DNA of 64,000 nucleotides from Neocallimastix lanati (nom. inval.) (taxonomy: Eukaryota; Neocallimastigomycota; Neocallimastigomycetes; Neocallimastigales; Neocallimastigaceae), in contig JACVTC010000108.1 in the NCBI GenBank assembly GCA_016946835.1, positions 581,708 through 645,707 on the forward strand. Direction: 5' to 3'. This document shows, one piece after another, positions 54,898 to 64,000 of this stretch. Both the position numbers and the translations under genes were made by a program. Position 1 is the first letter of the stretch. Each line of letters starts with the position of its first letter. Under the pieces are notes generated by a model. It saw only the letters and a list, made by a program, of their open reading frames with translations, ran no database searches and was not told where the DNA came from.

Positions 54898-54910
54898 TGG
54901 AGGAGGACCA
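54898..54910 (+). promoter_or_regulatory. F: polypurine tract
   Basis: TGGAGGAGGACCA directly before the 3' LTR start TGTAACG. Confidence 0.7.
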
Positions 54911-54926
54911 TGTAACGAATCCTAAA
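54911..54926 (+). repeat. F: first 16 bases of the 3' LTR, cut by G
   Basis: TGTAACGAATCCTAAA, then element G. The rest of this LTR is not in the window. Confidence 0.72.
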
Positions 54927-55764
54927 TGTTATGGTTCGGGTTTTATTAGAATTTTATTTAATTATTTATTTTTAATATTTTTCTGTCCACATTTTAATTA
55001 TTGAAAAACTTCACTTATTTATACTTTTTGAAAAAAAATAAATATGTAAAGCCTTTCTACATTTTATTATCATATTTAAAAAAAATATTTACTATTACTA
55101 ATTACTTAAAATTTTATATTAATTTAAATTAACTAATTCATAAGTATTTTTATTTTAATAAATTTTGTTTACATAATTTTATATTATTTTTCATATACTA
55201 AAACTAAATTATTTAATATATACGAAAAGGAACAAACAAAATTTAAAAAGATTTTACAGAAAAATAAAGTTATTTTAATCAAGAATGTTAATATAATATT
55301 CTTATATTTTATATAAAATAAATTTAAAAACTATAATATATTTAATATTTATTATTAATCAATTAAGATTTGATTTTATTTGTGGGGAATAAAAATATAA
55401 AATAATCAATTTAAAAATAAAATAAAATACTAAAAAGAATACAAGTTTAATATTGATACAATATAATAATAATATAATAATATATTTGAAAATAAAAATA
55501 AAATATTAATATTGATAATAAACACTTTAATAAAATAATAAAATTTAAGGTTAAATTATAGATATTGATATTAATAATAAAAATATAAAATTATTGATAA
55601 TATTTTAGAAACTTTTAATAAAAATATAAAAAAAATAAATATATTTAGAAAATATTTTAGTATAGAAAATATAGTAAAGTAATATTAAGTAAAGAATAAT
55701 ATAATGGATTCTAAAGTAAGTTGAAATTCTAATTAATAATCCATTATATGTTCGTTCTTTACCA
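54927..55764 (-). repeat. G: 3' LTR
   Basis: Minus strand TGGTAAAGAACG to CATAACA. Near its start ATATAATGGATT pairs with AATCCATTATAT, a 12-bp stem. It differs from the 5' LTR by several substitutions and small indels. Confidence 0.92.
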
Positions 55765-55812
55765 AGATGCCCCCACTAAGACTCAAGCTAATCTATAGCT
55801 GAGTTATACTTT
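55765..55812 (-). promoter_or_regulatory. G: pol-end hairpin and polypurine tract
   Basis: Minus strand ACTCAGCT/AGCTTGAGT around the pol stop, then AGTGGGGGCATCT before the LTR, as in B and D. Confidence 0.65.
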
Positions 55813-58800
55813 ACTATATTTTTCAAATGGACATTACGATTCATTTGAATCATAGTATTTGGGTCCGCAAGTGTTACGGTATTAAATTGTTTTTTTATTA
55901 CTTTTAAAGGACCGACAAAATAAGGTTCTAATTTAGAACGACTAAAATTTCGAACAAGAACTAAATTACCGATTCTTATGTTTTTGGAATTTTTCATGCT
56001 ATTTTTTTCTTCCCTTCGATTGGCCCAATATTTACTTGCGTTCTTTACATTTTCAGCTGCTTCCATGGTCCACCTATAATGTGAGATAAATTTTTCTAAA
56101 AGAATTTCATCTGAAGATTTATTCACTCCTTGTGTAGGTCTAGCAGCAATGTCGAAAGGCTGTTGATCCTCACGACCATAAACTAATTCGAAGCTAGAAT
56201 GTTTGGTTACAGAATTCTTTGTAGTTCTAAGGGCCCACAAGGCTGAAGGTAATACCTCATCCCAGTCTTTATTTTCTTCACCAAGTAATCTCAATAATTT
56301 ACCAATTTCTTTATTCCTATTTTCAACCAATCCATTACTTTCTGGGTGATAGGTAGTGGTAAATTTTACGTAAACATCATATAAGTCCAGGAATATTTTA
56401 GTCATATCCGATGCGAATTGAACGCCATTATCCGTTGTAATGACTTGAGGAACTCCATGTCTAGCGAAAACATTTATTAAAAACTTAATAATGTCCTTAG
56501 ATGTAATATTTTCAGTAGGTTCAGCCTCCACCCACTTTGTGAAATAATCCACCGCAACAATGATATATTGGTTTTTATTACCAGTTTTTATTAAGGGACC
56601 AATAATATCAAGTCCAAGATGAGTAAAAGGTCCTTCAACTTCTGTTGGAATGTTTTCGGTTGGTTCTGGATATGGCTGAGGGCGATTTAACTGACATTTT
56701 TCGCATTTTGAAATTATCCGTTTTATATCGTTGACCATATCATTCCAGTAGTAACTTTTTCTAAGTCTTTGATATGTTTTATAATAACCTTCATGGCCAA
56801 CATGATGTGCTTCGAGAATTAATTTTAGTTTTTCATTTGTTTCGGTAACAAGTTTTCTATAATTATTTCCATCTATAAAATAATCTATACCATCAATCTT
56901 TGTAAATTTTTCTTCAATAAATTCTTTAATTACTTTAGAAAGTGAATCATTTTCATCATCTTTATTCGTTTTTATAGCTAATACCTTTTGTTCTTTATCG
57001 TTCTTCATTCTAGATAAAGCGTCGGCTACTACATTCTTTTTACCTTGCTCATAGCGAATATCCACTTTTAGCATACTTGCAGTCAAACACCATCTTGTTT
57101 GTCGTGCATTATTCGGTTCCTTATTATTAAATAAACCTAGTAGAGGTTTGTGATCTGTAAAAACTATGGTTCTAAAGGGGCTTCCCATAATATAAGGTTT
57201 TAATTTAGTAATACAATAATATAAAGCCGTTCCTTCCAAATCGGTTATTCCATAATTCTTTTCTGCTTTGGTTAAGCTACGGCTAATGAAATGAATCGGG
57301 TGTTCTATTTCCGATTCGTCTTTCTGCAATAAAACTCCACCAATACCTTCATATGATGCATCTGTTCGAATAATGAATTCTTTGGAAAAATCAGGATATT
57401 TTAAAATAGGAGCATTAATTAATTTTTCTTTTAATTTGGTAAAACTTTGTTTTTGTTCATTATTCCATTTATATTTTACGCCTTTTCTTAATAGCTTACA
57501 AAGAGGAGCTGAGGTTTGAGCATATTCATTTATAAAGTTCCTATAATATCCTATAGCACCTAAGAATGATCTTAACTCATGTATATTCGTGGGTTCTTTC
57601 CAGGCTTTAATTGCTTCAATTTTACTATTTTGAGGACTAAGACCCTTAGTAGAAATCTTGTGACCAAGAACTTCAACTTCCGTTTGCATAAAGTGACATT
57701 TTTCAATATTAATTTTTAATTTATGTTCCTTGAAGATTGCTAATACTTGTTTTATGTGTTGGATATGTTCTTCGACAGTTTTTGAATATATAAGTATATC
57801 ATCAATAAAGTTGAAAACACATTTTCCAATTAAAGGAAATAAAATTCTATTCATTTCCCGTTGGAAGGTAGCCGGAGCTCCAGTTAATCCAAAAGGCATA
57901 ACTTTGAATTGGTGGTTGCCAAATTTGGTTGTAAAACTGGTTATTTCAACACTTTCTTCGTCCATTAGGATTTGATGGTAACCTGAGTATAGATCCATAG
58001 TAGTAAAGATTTTGGCACCATCTAGACTGTCAAATATCTCGTCAATATAAGGAAGGGCATAAGAGTCTTTTTCGGTTAGATCATTCACCTTGCGGTAGTC
58101 CACACACAATCTCCATTTTCCATTAGCCTTTGGGACCACAACAACAGGTGAAGACCATTCTGAATATGATGGTACAACTAGCTTTTTCTTAATAAGTTTA
58201 ATTAGTTCTTCTTTAATAATATCAGATTTAAATTTGGTTACTCTGTAACATCTTTGTTTAACAGGTTTTGCGTTCGCTTTCAAGTTAATTTTATGAGGGG
58301 CCAAGTCTGACGGTGTTAATTCTTCAGAAGATGTCGCTATAATGTCCAAGTTTTCTTCAAGTAATTTTACTATTACATCTTTATAATCTTTACAAAGGCT
58401 TGCTAAAAATTTTTCATCATGGATATACTCTTGCGGAGATAGACCTTCAAGTTTCTTTAATTCATTAGTTGTGTCTTCATATTCAAGTATTTTCCTTACT
58501 ATACATACTAATTTTTCTTCTTCTTGGAAATTATTATTAATAGGAGCTATAACGTCGATTAGTCCTTGAGAATTAAATTGACATAAACTATATCTTATAG
58601 GATGGATAAAAAGATTGTGTTCTACTTGAGTTTGAAAATTAATCAACAAATCATAAAATGGGTCATCATCATCAATTATACGAAAATCTACTATCATTTT
58701 ATAATCATTAATCTTAACAGGTATTCGTACAATAATTCCTTCCGAATACTCATCATTCTTAGTCGCTAAACGTATCCTTCCACGACTAATACCTACTTCT

Positions 58801-59711
58801 TCATAATTTCCAGGTAATTTCTCATAAAATTTTTTTGTGATAACATTGAGGTTACTACAAGAATCAATAAGTGCTTTACCAGGAATTTCATCTACTGTTA
58901 CATCAACCATGGCAATATCTTCTTCTGAGGTTTCCTTACTTTTGCTAATATAAGAGTGATCAATATTATTTACCAAAGTAGCAGCAGCAATAGTATTGTT
59001 TAATGCACCTATTATTTTCTTTTCAGGTTTTTCTAATTTTAATCCTTGACTTACTTGACTTCTGACTTTTGGAGAAACATTGAGGAGCTGACCGAAACTA
59101 ATATTACACTTGGTTTCATTCAAATCTTGTAAAACATCATATTCTTCTTGATCCTTACACATCTTGATGTTCCTAAGCGTTCTACTAATTGTTGCTTTTT
59201 CTTTAGGCTCTTGAAAATCTATGAGCTTCTGTAATGTAATATTCTCATGACCTTCGTCATTAAGCTTTTCAGGAACTTCAATAACTTCCATTTCATTGAT
59301 TTGTTTTGTTTTAATAATTTTATCGTTTTCATTATCGATTAATTTATTTAATCGTTGATGCATTTTATCACTAGTAGTACTGATGCTATTTCTTTGTTTT
59401 GAAGAATCCAGACTTTGCTTTTCTCTTATAGTAATATTATCCTCCCTTTCCTTCCTTTTTCCCTTGTTATTTCCAAAGTTAGCTCTTTCTTTATTCCGAA
59501 TTTGTTTTTCTTTGGCTTTCTCAATATTTATATTAGGCTGCGCCATTATCGAAGGATGTAGTTGATTTTTATTTTTAACAATTATTCTATTTTCTATTTC
59601 CTTCTCTTTTATCTTTCTTGTTGCAGGAGTTGTTATAGGGGTAGGATTATCTTTGAGACTTTTACGTTGTCTCTTTTCATTATTTTCACTAGTTTCATCG
59701 TTAGTCGTCAA
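55788..59711 (-). CDS. pol: G: Pol (protease, RT, RNase H, integrase)
   Basis: 1307 aa as listed, but the frame is open back to the frameshift site (about 59906), adding about 65 residues. N-terminal Lys/Glu-rich region with a TRKIKEKEI motif; protease LIDSCSNLNVIT near residue 284 (Asp-Ser-Cys). RT has LCVDYRKVNDL near 540 and FIDD near 637. RNase H has RTDASYEGIGGVLL near 785. Integrase has HHVGHEG..CEKCQ near 970-1015, LDIIGP, TTDNGVQF and the Glu of SNGLVENRN. It ends with GPLKVIKK and no chromodomain. Closest to B and D; no interruption seen. Confidence 0.93.
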   Translation of the reverse strand: MTTNDETSENNEKRQRKSLKDNPTPITTPATRKIKEKEIENRIIVKNKNQLHPSIMAQPNINIEKAKEKQIRNKERANFGNNKGKRKEREDNITIREKQSLDSSKQRNSISTTSDKMHQRLNKLIDNENDKIIKTKQINEMEVIEVPEKLNDEGHENITLQKLIDFQEPKEKATISRTLRNIKMCKDQEEYDVLQDLNETKCNISFGQLLNVSPKVRSQVSQGLKLEKPEKKIIGALNNTIAAATLVNNIDHSYISKSKETSEEDIAMVDVTVDEIPGKALIDSCSNLNVITKKFYEKLPGNYEEVGISRGRIRLATKNDEYSEGIIVRIPVKINDYKMIVDFRIIDDDDPFYDLLINFQTQVEHNLFIHPIRYSLCQFNSQGLIDVIAPINNNFQEEEKLVCIVRKILEYEDTTNELKKLEGLSPQEYIHDEKFLASLCKDYKDVIVKLLEENLDIIATSSEELTPSDLAPHKINLKANAKPVKQRCYRVTKFKSDIIKEELIKLIKKKLVVPSYSEWSSPVVVVPKANGKWRLCVDYRKVNDLTEKDSYALPYIDEIFDSLDGAKIFTTMDLYSGYHQILMDEESVEITSFTTKFGNHQFKVMPFGLTGAPATFQREMNRILFPLIGKCVFNFIDDILIYSKTVEEHIQHIKQVLAIFKEHKLKINIEKCHFMQTEVEVLGHKISTKGLSPQNSKIEAIKAWKEPTNIHELRSFLGAIGYYRNFINEYAQTSAPLCKLLRKGVKYKWNNEQKQSFTKLKEKLINAPILKYPDFSKEFIIRTDASYEGIGGVLLQKDESEIEHPIHFISRSLTKAEKNYGITDLEGTALYYCITKLKPYIMGSPFRTIVFTDHKPLLGLFNNKEPNNARQTRWCLTASMLKVDIRYEQGKKNVVADALSRMKNDKEQKVLAIKTNKDDENDSLSKVIKEFIEEKFTKIDGIDYFIDGNNYRKLVTETNEKLKLILEAHHVGHEGYYKTYQRLRKSYYWNDMVNDIKRIISKCEKCQLNRPQPYPEPTENIPTEVEGPFTHLGLDIIGPLIKTGNKNQYIIVAVDYFTKWVEAEPTENITSKDIIKFLINVFARHGVPQVITTDNGVQFASDMTKIFLDLYDVYVKFTTTYHPESNGLVENRNKEIGKLLRLLGEENKDWDEVLPSALWALRTTKNSVTKHSSFELVYGREDQQPFDIAARPTQGVNKSSDEILLEKFISHYRWTMEAAENVKNASKYWANRREEKNSMKNSKNIRIGNLVLVRNFSRSKLEPYFVGPLKVIKKQFNTVTLADPNTMIQMNRNVHLKNIVKYNSAID

Positions 59712-59873
59712 CTTCCTTTTTGTCGCACTAACTATAAATTCTACATCATTCTCATTATCGGATTCTTTGTGAGTTTCATTAGTATAGGAAGCATCTTCTT
59801 TTTCTTCCTTATTATAATCATTTGTACTACTAGGAATGGATTTGTATTGTAATGAAGCTATTTTATTTTTATA

Positions 59874-59906
59874 GGGAGTGCTTCCTCTCCCTTTTAATGG
59901 TTTAAA
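59874..59906 (-). promoter_or_regulatory. G: -1 frameshift site
   Basis: Minus strand TTTAAAC (59900-59906), phased T TTA AAC, with the gag stop at 59894-59896. Hairpin GGGAG/CTCCC follows (59874-59891). Confidence 0.87.
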
Positions 59907-60789
59907 GATTTTCCACTATATAACCGTTTCTTATTTTCTTGAATAATTGCATTTAACTTAGGACAATTATACTGCAAATGTCCTGGATCGCTACAATAAA
60001 AACAGGCTTTAATGGTAAGATTTTTCATTTTTTTTGTTAAGTCCTCCAATTCGTAATCTTTATTTCTTTTTGGGCTTCTAACTTCATAATTCTCTCTTAC
60101 TACCTTTCTGTTGTTTTGATAATTATTCCTGATATTTATTCTTGGGTTGACAATTTCAGTTGAGTACTCTTTTGAGGGTCTCAAATTCATTACTCTATCA
60201 ACTTTTTCGGCAATGTCAAACGCCCGATTTAAAGAAATGTCATCCTTAAGGGAGACCTTTTTCCAAGCTTCTTCATTGTTCCTAAGAGCATCAATATAAT
60301 CGAGAACACTGACTCGCTTCTTTCTTTTCTTATCTAATTTAAAATATATGGATCGGAAACGAGTATTAAAGTCTTTTACTCGCTCATTTCTTTTAATTCT
60401 TAAAGCACGGAGCTCACGAAGTAACATATTCTGGTCTTCTTTAAGACCATAAAAAGTTTCTATTGCTTCTACAATTTCCTTTAAGGAAGGATATTCATCT
60501 TTTTTCTTTTCTTCTGAATCAGATTCTTCTTCTTCTTCTTCGTCCTCACTTTCTGATTCAGAATCGGTACTGTAACTTTCAATTAAATCCTGGATAACTT
60601 CGCGAGGCTCTCCAGTAGACGTGAGTAAGCAGGCGGTAAAAATCTTTTTGGGATCAGTAACTTCCTCAAGTTTTATCCATAATCGGATTTCTGATTCCCA
60701 AGATTTGATATCGAGATTTTCCTTTGAAATTTTCTCGATATCTTTTAATTCCTTTTTTAATTCTTTAAAATTGATTTTATTTTCAGCCA
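59894..60789 (-). CDS. gag: G: Gag
   Basis: 298 aa from the first ATG; the frame is open to 60829 without an ATG. Same plan as B and D: FKELKKELKDIEKIS, an acidic Ser/Asp/Glu tract (residues about 75-98), YPSLKEIVEAIETFYG, LRELRALRIKRNERVKDF, and a single CCHC knuckle CFYCSDPGHLQYNC near residue 265. It should package element RNA. It ends in the frameshift site. Confidence 0.93.
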
Positions 60790-60910
60790 TTTGAAAATTT
60801 AAAAATGGTATTAATGCTATGATATCCAATTTAAAAATATGTTTACTTTAAAAATATATTTAATAACAAAAAAAAATAAATTTATCTTTGTTTTATACTA
60901 ATATAATTAT

Positions 60911-61079
60911 GGACTCAGAAAACCCTCTGACAATCCAATTCTTTATTCCAATAATAATTCAGACTCAGAATCTCTCTCTGAAAATCTGATAAATTAATTC
61001 AGACTCGAAAACACCCTTCGAAAATCTGAAACTAAAAAAAAATAAATTCAGACTCAAAAACGCAATTTGAAAATCTGAA
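60911..61079 (-). other. G: four tandem covarying hairpins upstream of gag
   Basis: Units at 60911-60936, 60958-60989, 60998-61030 and 61047-61079 (plus coordinates). Each has an outer stem (GGA/TCC or TTCAGA/TCTGAA), an asymmetric bulge, and an inner stem that differs in sequence but stays paired: TCAGA/TCTGA, TCGAA/TTCGA, TCAAA/TTTGA. Structure looks selected. Function is unknown. Confidence 0.65.
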
Positions 61080-61370
61080 GCTTTTTATTATGAATTTTAA
61101 TGTTTATTATATTCTCTTAAGCATTAATACACAAAATATGTATATCTTAATTTTTTTTTAAATTTATTTGTAGTAATAACTTCTTTATTTAATTTTATTT
61201 AATATATTTATTTCCTTTATTAAAATAATTAATATAACATAAAGCAAATTGTATAAATACTTAAATAATAATAATAATGTATATTTATTTTTATTTTTAT
61301 TTCTTTTTTGTATATATTTATTATTCTATTAATTCTTTGTTATAACATTTAATGAAATATTAAATAAAAA

Positions 61371-61672
61371 GTTAAAATACAAGCCAAACTATATAGTGTT
61401 GAACCATCAAATATATAGCTTGTTAACCCTTCTTACAATAAGTCCCCTTAGCTCTTTATTGATAAGTTGATAATGTCGATTGTTAATTATTAAGAAACTT
61501 AATAAAAAGAAGGTAGCAATATTAAATTCTTTTTAATTTGGCTAACTTATTGTTAGTAATAAAGAAGATAATAACGTATCCTTCCCAGTATCAACAAGAT
61601 CAAAACAATAAAGTATTATGTGTGGGTGTTCAACTATCCCGCGTAGAGAGTTGTAAGACAGCTTATTTATAT
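61371..61672 (-). ncRNA. G: TATA-led conserved leader module shared with F
   Basis: Minus strand: TATAAATA (near 61671) lies 33 bases before GATAGTTGAAC (61638), the start of the block shared with F (51405-51672). Spacing to TATA and distance to gag (about 580 bases) are nearly the same as in F. No open frame of note. Confidence 0.5.
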
Positions 61673-62064
61673 TTTTCTTTTTAATTAAAATTTAATTAAT
61701 TATATAACGAATAATAGAAAATTTAACACATACAAAAAAAAAAAAATTTCAATTATAAAAATTTCAATAAAAAAAATTTAATTATATAAAATCATAAAAA
61801 TAATACACTTATTTGAAAAATAATAATAATAATCTAATTTTATATATTCTATATATATATATTGTACATGTATATATTAAAAAAAATAAAACAAACTGAT
61901 AAACATAAAAAAATTACAATTTATTATTTAGAATTATTAATATAAAAAAAAAATTTATTTATAAAATTTATTCTTATTAAAAAAAATTAAAAATTTGTAA
62001 TACAAAAAAAAAAATTTTGCTTATTATTTTAATATTTATCATTAATTAAAAAAAATATATTTTT

Positions 62065-62118
<54 letters not shown>

Positions 62119-62160
62119 TATATAAATCTATATCTATGATAATACTATTGGTTAAAAAAA

Positions 62161-62196
<36 letters not shown>

Positions 62197-62415
62197 TTAA
62201 AAAAAAAGTTTGTTATACACTAAAGAAAAATTTAATTTATTATTTATTAAAAAAAATTTATTAATGAAATATTTATTATTTTAATAAAAGGAAAAAAAAT
62301 ATATATATATTTTTATTTTATTGCAAAAAAAAAAAAATAATAATAATAATAATAGGCGAACAAATTTATAAAAGCCTAAAATAAAAATAAAAAAAAAACT
62401 ATATATTTTAACGTC
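61673..62415 (-). other. G: AT-rich spacer in the leader
   Basis: Nearly pure A/T with T runs at 62070-62115 and 62167-62194 and a short TAA repeat near 62340. I see no gene or signal here. Confidence 0.6.
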
Positions 62416-62419
62416 AATT

Positions 62420-62665
62420 CGCAAGAATGACCAGGGTTTTATCAGGGATCGAACCTGACCTACCTCTTATTTTCTGCGCGAGTGAACAAACTATCACCTG
62501 TTGAAGTGTGTAGTTGCCTTCAGCGTGAAGGTTTTATAGTTCTAGGGCGTATTTGCCTAATTGTCAAGGATTTGTTCCTTGAGATACTCGCGTTTACAAT
62601 CTACAAAACCTTGCAAAATTGTAAATAAGAGTTTATGAAATTAATATACTGCAAGCTAACACTGT
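62420..62665 (-). ncRNA. G: structured leader element with a tRNA T-arm-like hairpin
   Basis: Minus strand: TCAGG-TTCGATC-CCTGA (about 62443-62460) is a perfect T-arm with a B-box sequence. Upstream, AAGGTTTTGTAG pairs with CTATAAAACCTT around hairpins TCAAGGA/TCCTTGA and CTTCA/TGAAG. No full tRNA can be folded. It may be a tRNA-related retroposon fragment or a packaging structure. Confidence 0.5.
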
Positions 62666-62782
62666 CTTACTCGAATATTAACTTCTTAAATTTGTTAACT
62701 TTTTATTATTTTTTTTTTATTATTATTTTTTATCTATAATCTATAATTAAATAAAGTTACTACAAAAACTAAAGTTTTCCAA

Positions 62783-62827
<45 letters not shown>

Positions 62828-62859
62828 TTAATTATTATTATTTAACAAAACTTATGGAT

Positions 62860-63013
62860 AATCTGATAGTATACCCTGTCTGACGTGCAGCTTGCCTCTT
62901 CACGGCGTCATGCCACGCGGATACCACGGCTACTGTATTCAATATAAAATACAGCAGTCCAGAGCCTACTAGCCCAATTACTATGTAGGTTAAACTTAGC
63001 CCGGAAATCTATA
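62860..63013 (-). ncRNA. G: conserved structured leader element (as in D)
   Basis: Minus-strand counterpart of D 29005-29160, with hairpin CTGTATT/AATACAG (plus 62933-62954). Located 60 bases after the primer site. A 48-base T run lies at about 62770-62820 on the other side. Confidence 0.6.
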
Positions 63014-63073
63014 TCCAAGGCTTTGTTAAATAATTTAATTAATAAATAATATTAAATTTTATTTTTCTAATAT

Positions 63074-63091
63074 TCCCCGATATCTCCACCA
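63074..63091 (-). promoter_or_regulatory. G: tRNA primer binding site
   Basis: Minus strand TGGTGGAGATATCGGGGA, identical to B and D, seven bases after the LTR. Confidence 0.8.
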
Positions 63092-63098
63092 TAAATTA

Positions 63099-63926
63099 TG
63101 TTATGGTTCGGGTTTTATTAGAATTTTATTTAATTATTTATTTTTAATATTTTTCTGTCTACATTTTAACTATTGAAAAACTTCACTTATTTATACTTTT
63201 TGAAAAAAAAATAAATATGTAAAGCCTTTCTACATTTTATTATCATATTTAAAAAAAAATATTTACTATTACTAATTACTTAAAATTTTATATTAATTTA
63301 AATTAACTAATTCATAAGTATTTTTATTTTAATAAATTTTGTTTATATAATTTTATATTATTTTTCATATACTAAAACTAAATTATTTAATATATACGAA
63401 AAGTAACAAACAAAATTTAAAAAGATTTTACAGAAAAATAAAGTTATTTTAATCAAGAATGTTAATATAATATTCTTATATTTTATATAAAATAAATTTA
63501 AAAACTATAATATATTTAATATTTATTATTAATCAATTAAGATTTGATTTTATTTGTGGGGAATAAAAAATATTAAATAATCAATTTAAAAATAAAATAA
63601 AATACTAAAAAGAATACAAGTTTAATATTGATACAATATAATAATAATATAATAATATATTTGAAAATAAAAATAAAATATTAATATTGATAATAAACAC
63701 TTTAATAAAATAATAAAATTTAAGGTTAAATTATAGATATTGATATAAAAATATAGAATTATTGATAATATTTTAGAAACTTTTAATAAAAATAAAAAAA
63801 AATATATTTAGAAAATATTTTAGTATAGAAAATATAGTAAAGTAATATTAAGTAAAGAATAATATAATGGATTCTAAGTAAGTTGAAATTCTAATTAATA
63901 ATCCATTATATGTTCGTTCTTTACCA
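63099..63926 (-). repeat. G: 5' LTR
   Basis: 828 bp, TGGTAAAGAACG to CATAACA on the minus strand. Confidence 0.92.
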
Positions 63927-63931
63927 CACAG

Positions 63932-64000
63932 TGTTATGGTTCATTGGGAAAAACAAAATTTTTTTTTTTATACACAAAAGATAAAGATTTAAAACATTTA
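63932..64000 (-). repeat. End of an inverted X-type LTR
   Basis: The reverse complement matches 11570-11640 (end of LTR X) almost base for base, including CCCAATGAACCATAACA. CACAG (63927-63931; CTGTG on the minus strand) separates it from the G LTR, as CTGT separates X from B. Confidence 0.8.

Larger units (their letters stand above)
54927..63926 (-). mobile_element. G: group-2 Ty3/Gypsy element with a 2.3-kb leader
   Basis: 9.0-kb element, LTRs of 838 (3') and 828 bp (5'), tRNA-type primer site, gag, frameshifted pol, all open. The flanks do not match: minus-strand 5' flank CTGTG (plus 63927-63931), 3' flank TTTAG (in the F LTR head). The LTRs differ at several sites. G is therefore older than the others or, like B, a recombinant. 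Confidence 0.92.

Noticed and set aside
1..64000. Host protein-coding genes, rRNA, CRISPR arrays or DNA transposons
   Set aside because: Every long frame belongs to gag or pol of an LTR element. The remaining sequence is LTR, leader or low-complexity AT, and no terminal-inverted-repeat transposase or spaced repeat array was seen.

Overview
This window is wall-to-wall LTR retrotransposon from a very AT-rich eukaryote. I see no host gene, tRNA gene, rRNA or CRISPR. Extreme AT bias, long A/T homopolymers and Asn/Lys/Asp-rich proteins suggest an early-diverging fungus such as an anaerobic gut fungus; that assignment is an inference. All coding regions are Ty3/Gypsy (Metaviridae) gag and pol.

Two groups of elements are interleaved. 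Group 1 (A, E, F, plus LTR-only copies W, Z and A') has 5-bp target duplications, D-S-G proteases and, in E and F, a C-terminal chromodomain. Its primer sites are complementary to the element's own LTR just downstream of a TATA box, as in Tf1-type self-priming. Group 2 (B, its copy B', C, D, G, plus LTRs X and Y) has 4-bp target duplications. It also has tRNA-type primer sites starting TGGTGGAGA, a small Gag with one CCHC knuckle, and a gag/pol -1 frameshift site (TTTAAAC or TTTAAAT followed by a hairpin). Its protease triad is D-S/T-C, and B, D and G carry FIDD instead of YxDD in reverse transcriptase.

Layout: W fragment (1-1083, minus); solo LTR Z (1090-2020); element A (2026-8757); LTR Y (8761-9728); minus-strand solo LTR A' (9735-10621); solo LTR X (10626-11640); element B (11645-20153); element C (20158-28039); element D (28044-35041); an 18-bp F LTR head (35042-35059, minus); element B' (35060-49693, minus) split by element E (37454-44237, minus); element F (49694-54926), lacking most of RT, RNase H and integrase; element G (54927-63926, minus); and the end of an inverted X-type LTR (63932-64000).

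The junctions show serial nesting. Most group-2 insertions, and three of the group-1 ones, sit flush against another element's LTR terminus, separated only by the target duplication. B and B' are near-identical inverted copies whose flanks and LTR variants are exchanged. The 5' LTR of B matches the 3' LTR fragment of B', and the 3' LTR of B matches the 5' LTR of B'. This indicates an inversion by recombination between them after F had entered one copy and the second copy had entered F.

The long 5' leaders hold structured, unusually GC-containing blocks. One TATA-plus-RNA-like module is shared by F and G although they belong to different groups. Another is shared by D and G with compensatory stem changes. 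G also has four tandem covarying hairpins just upstream of gag.
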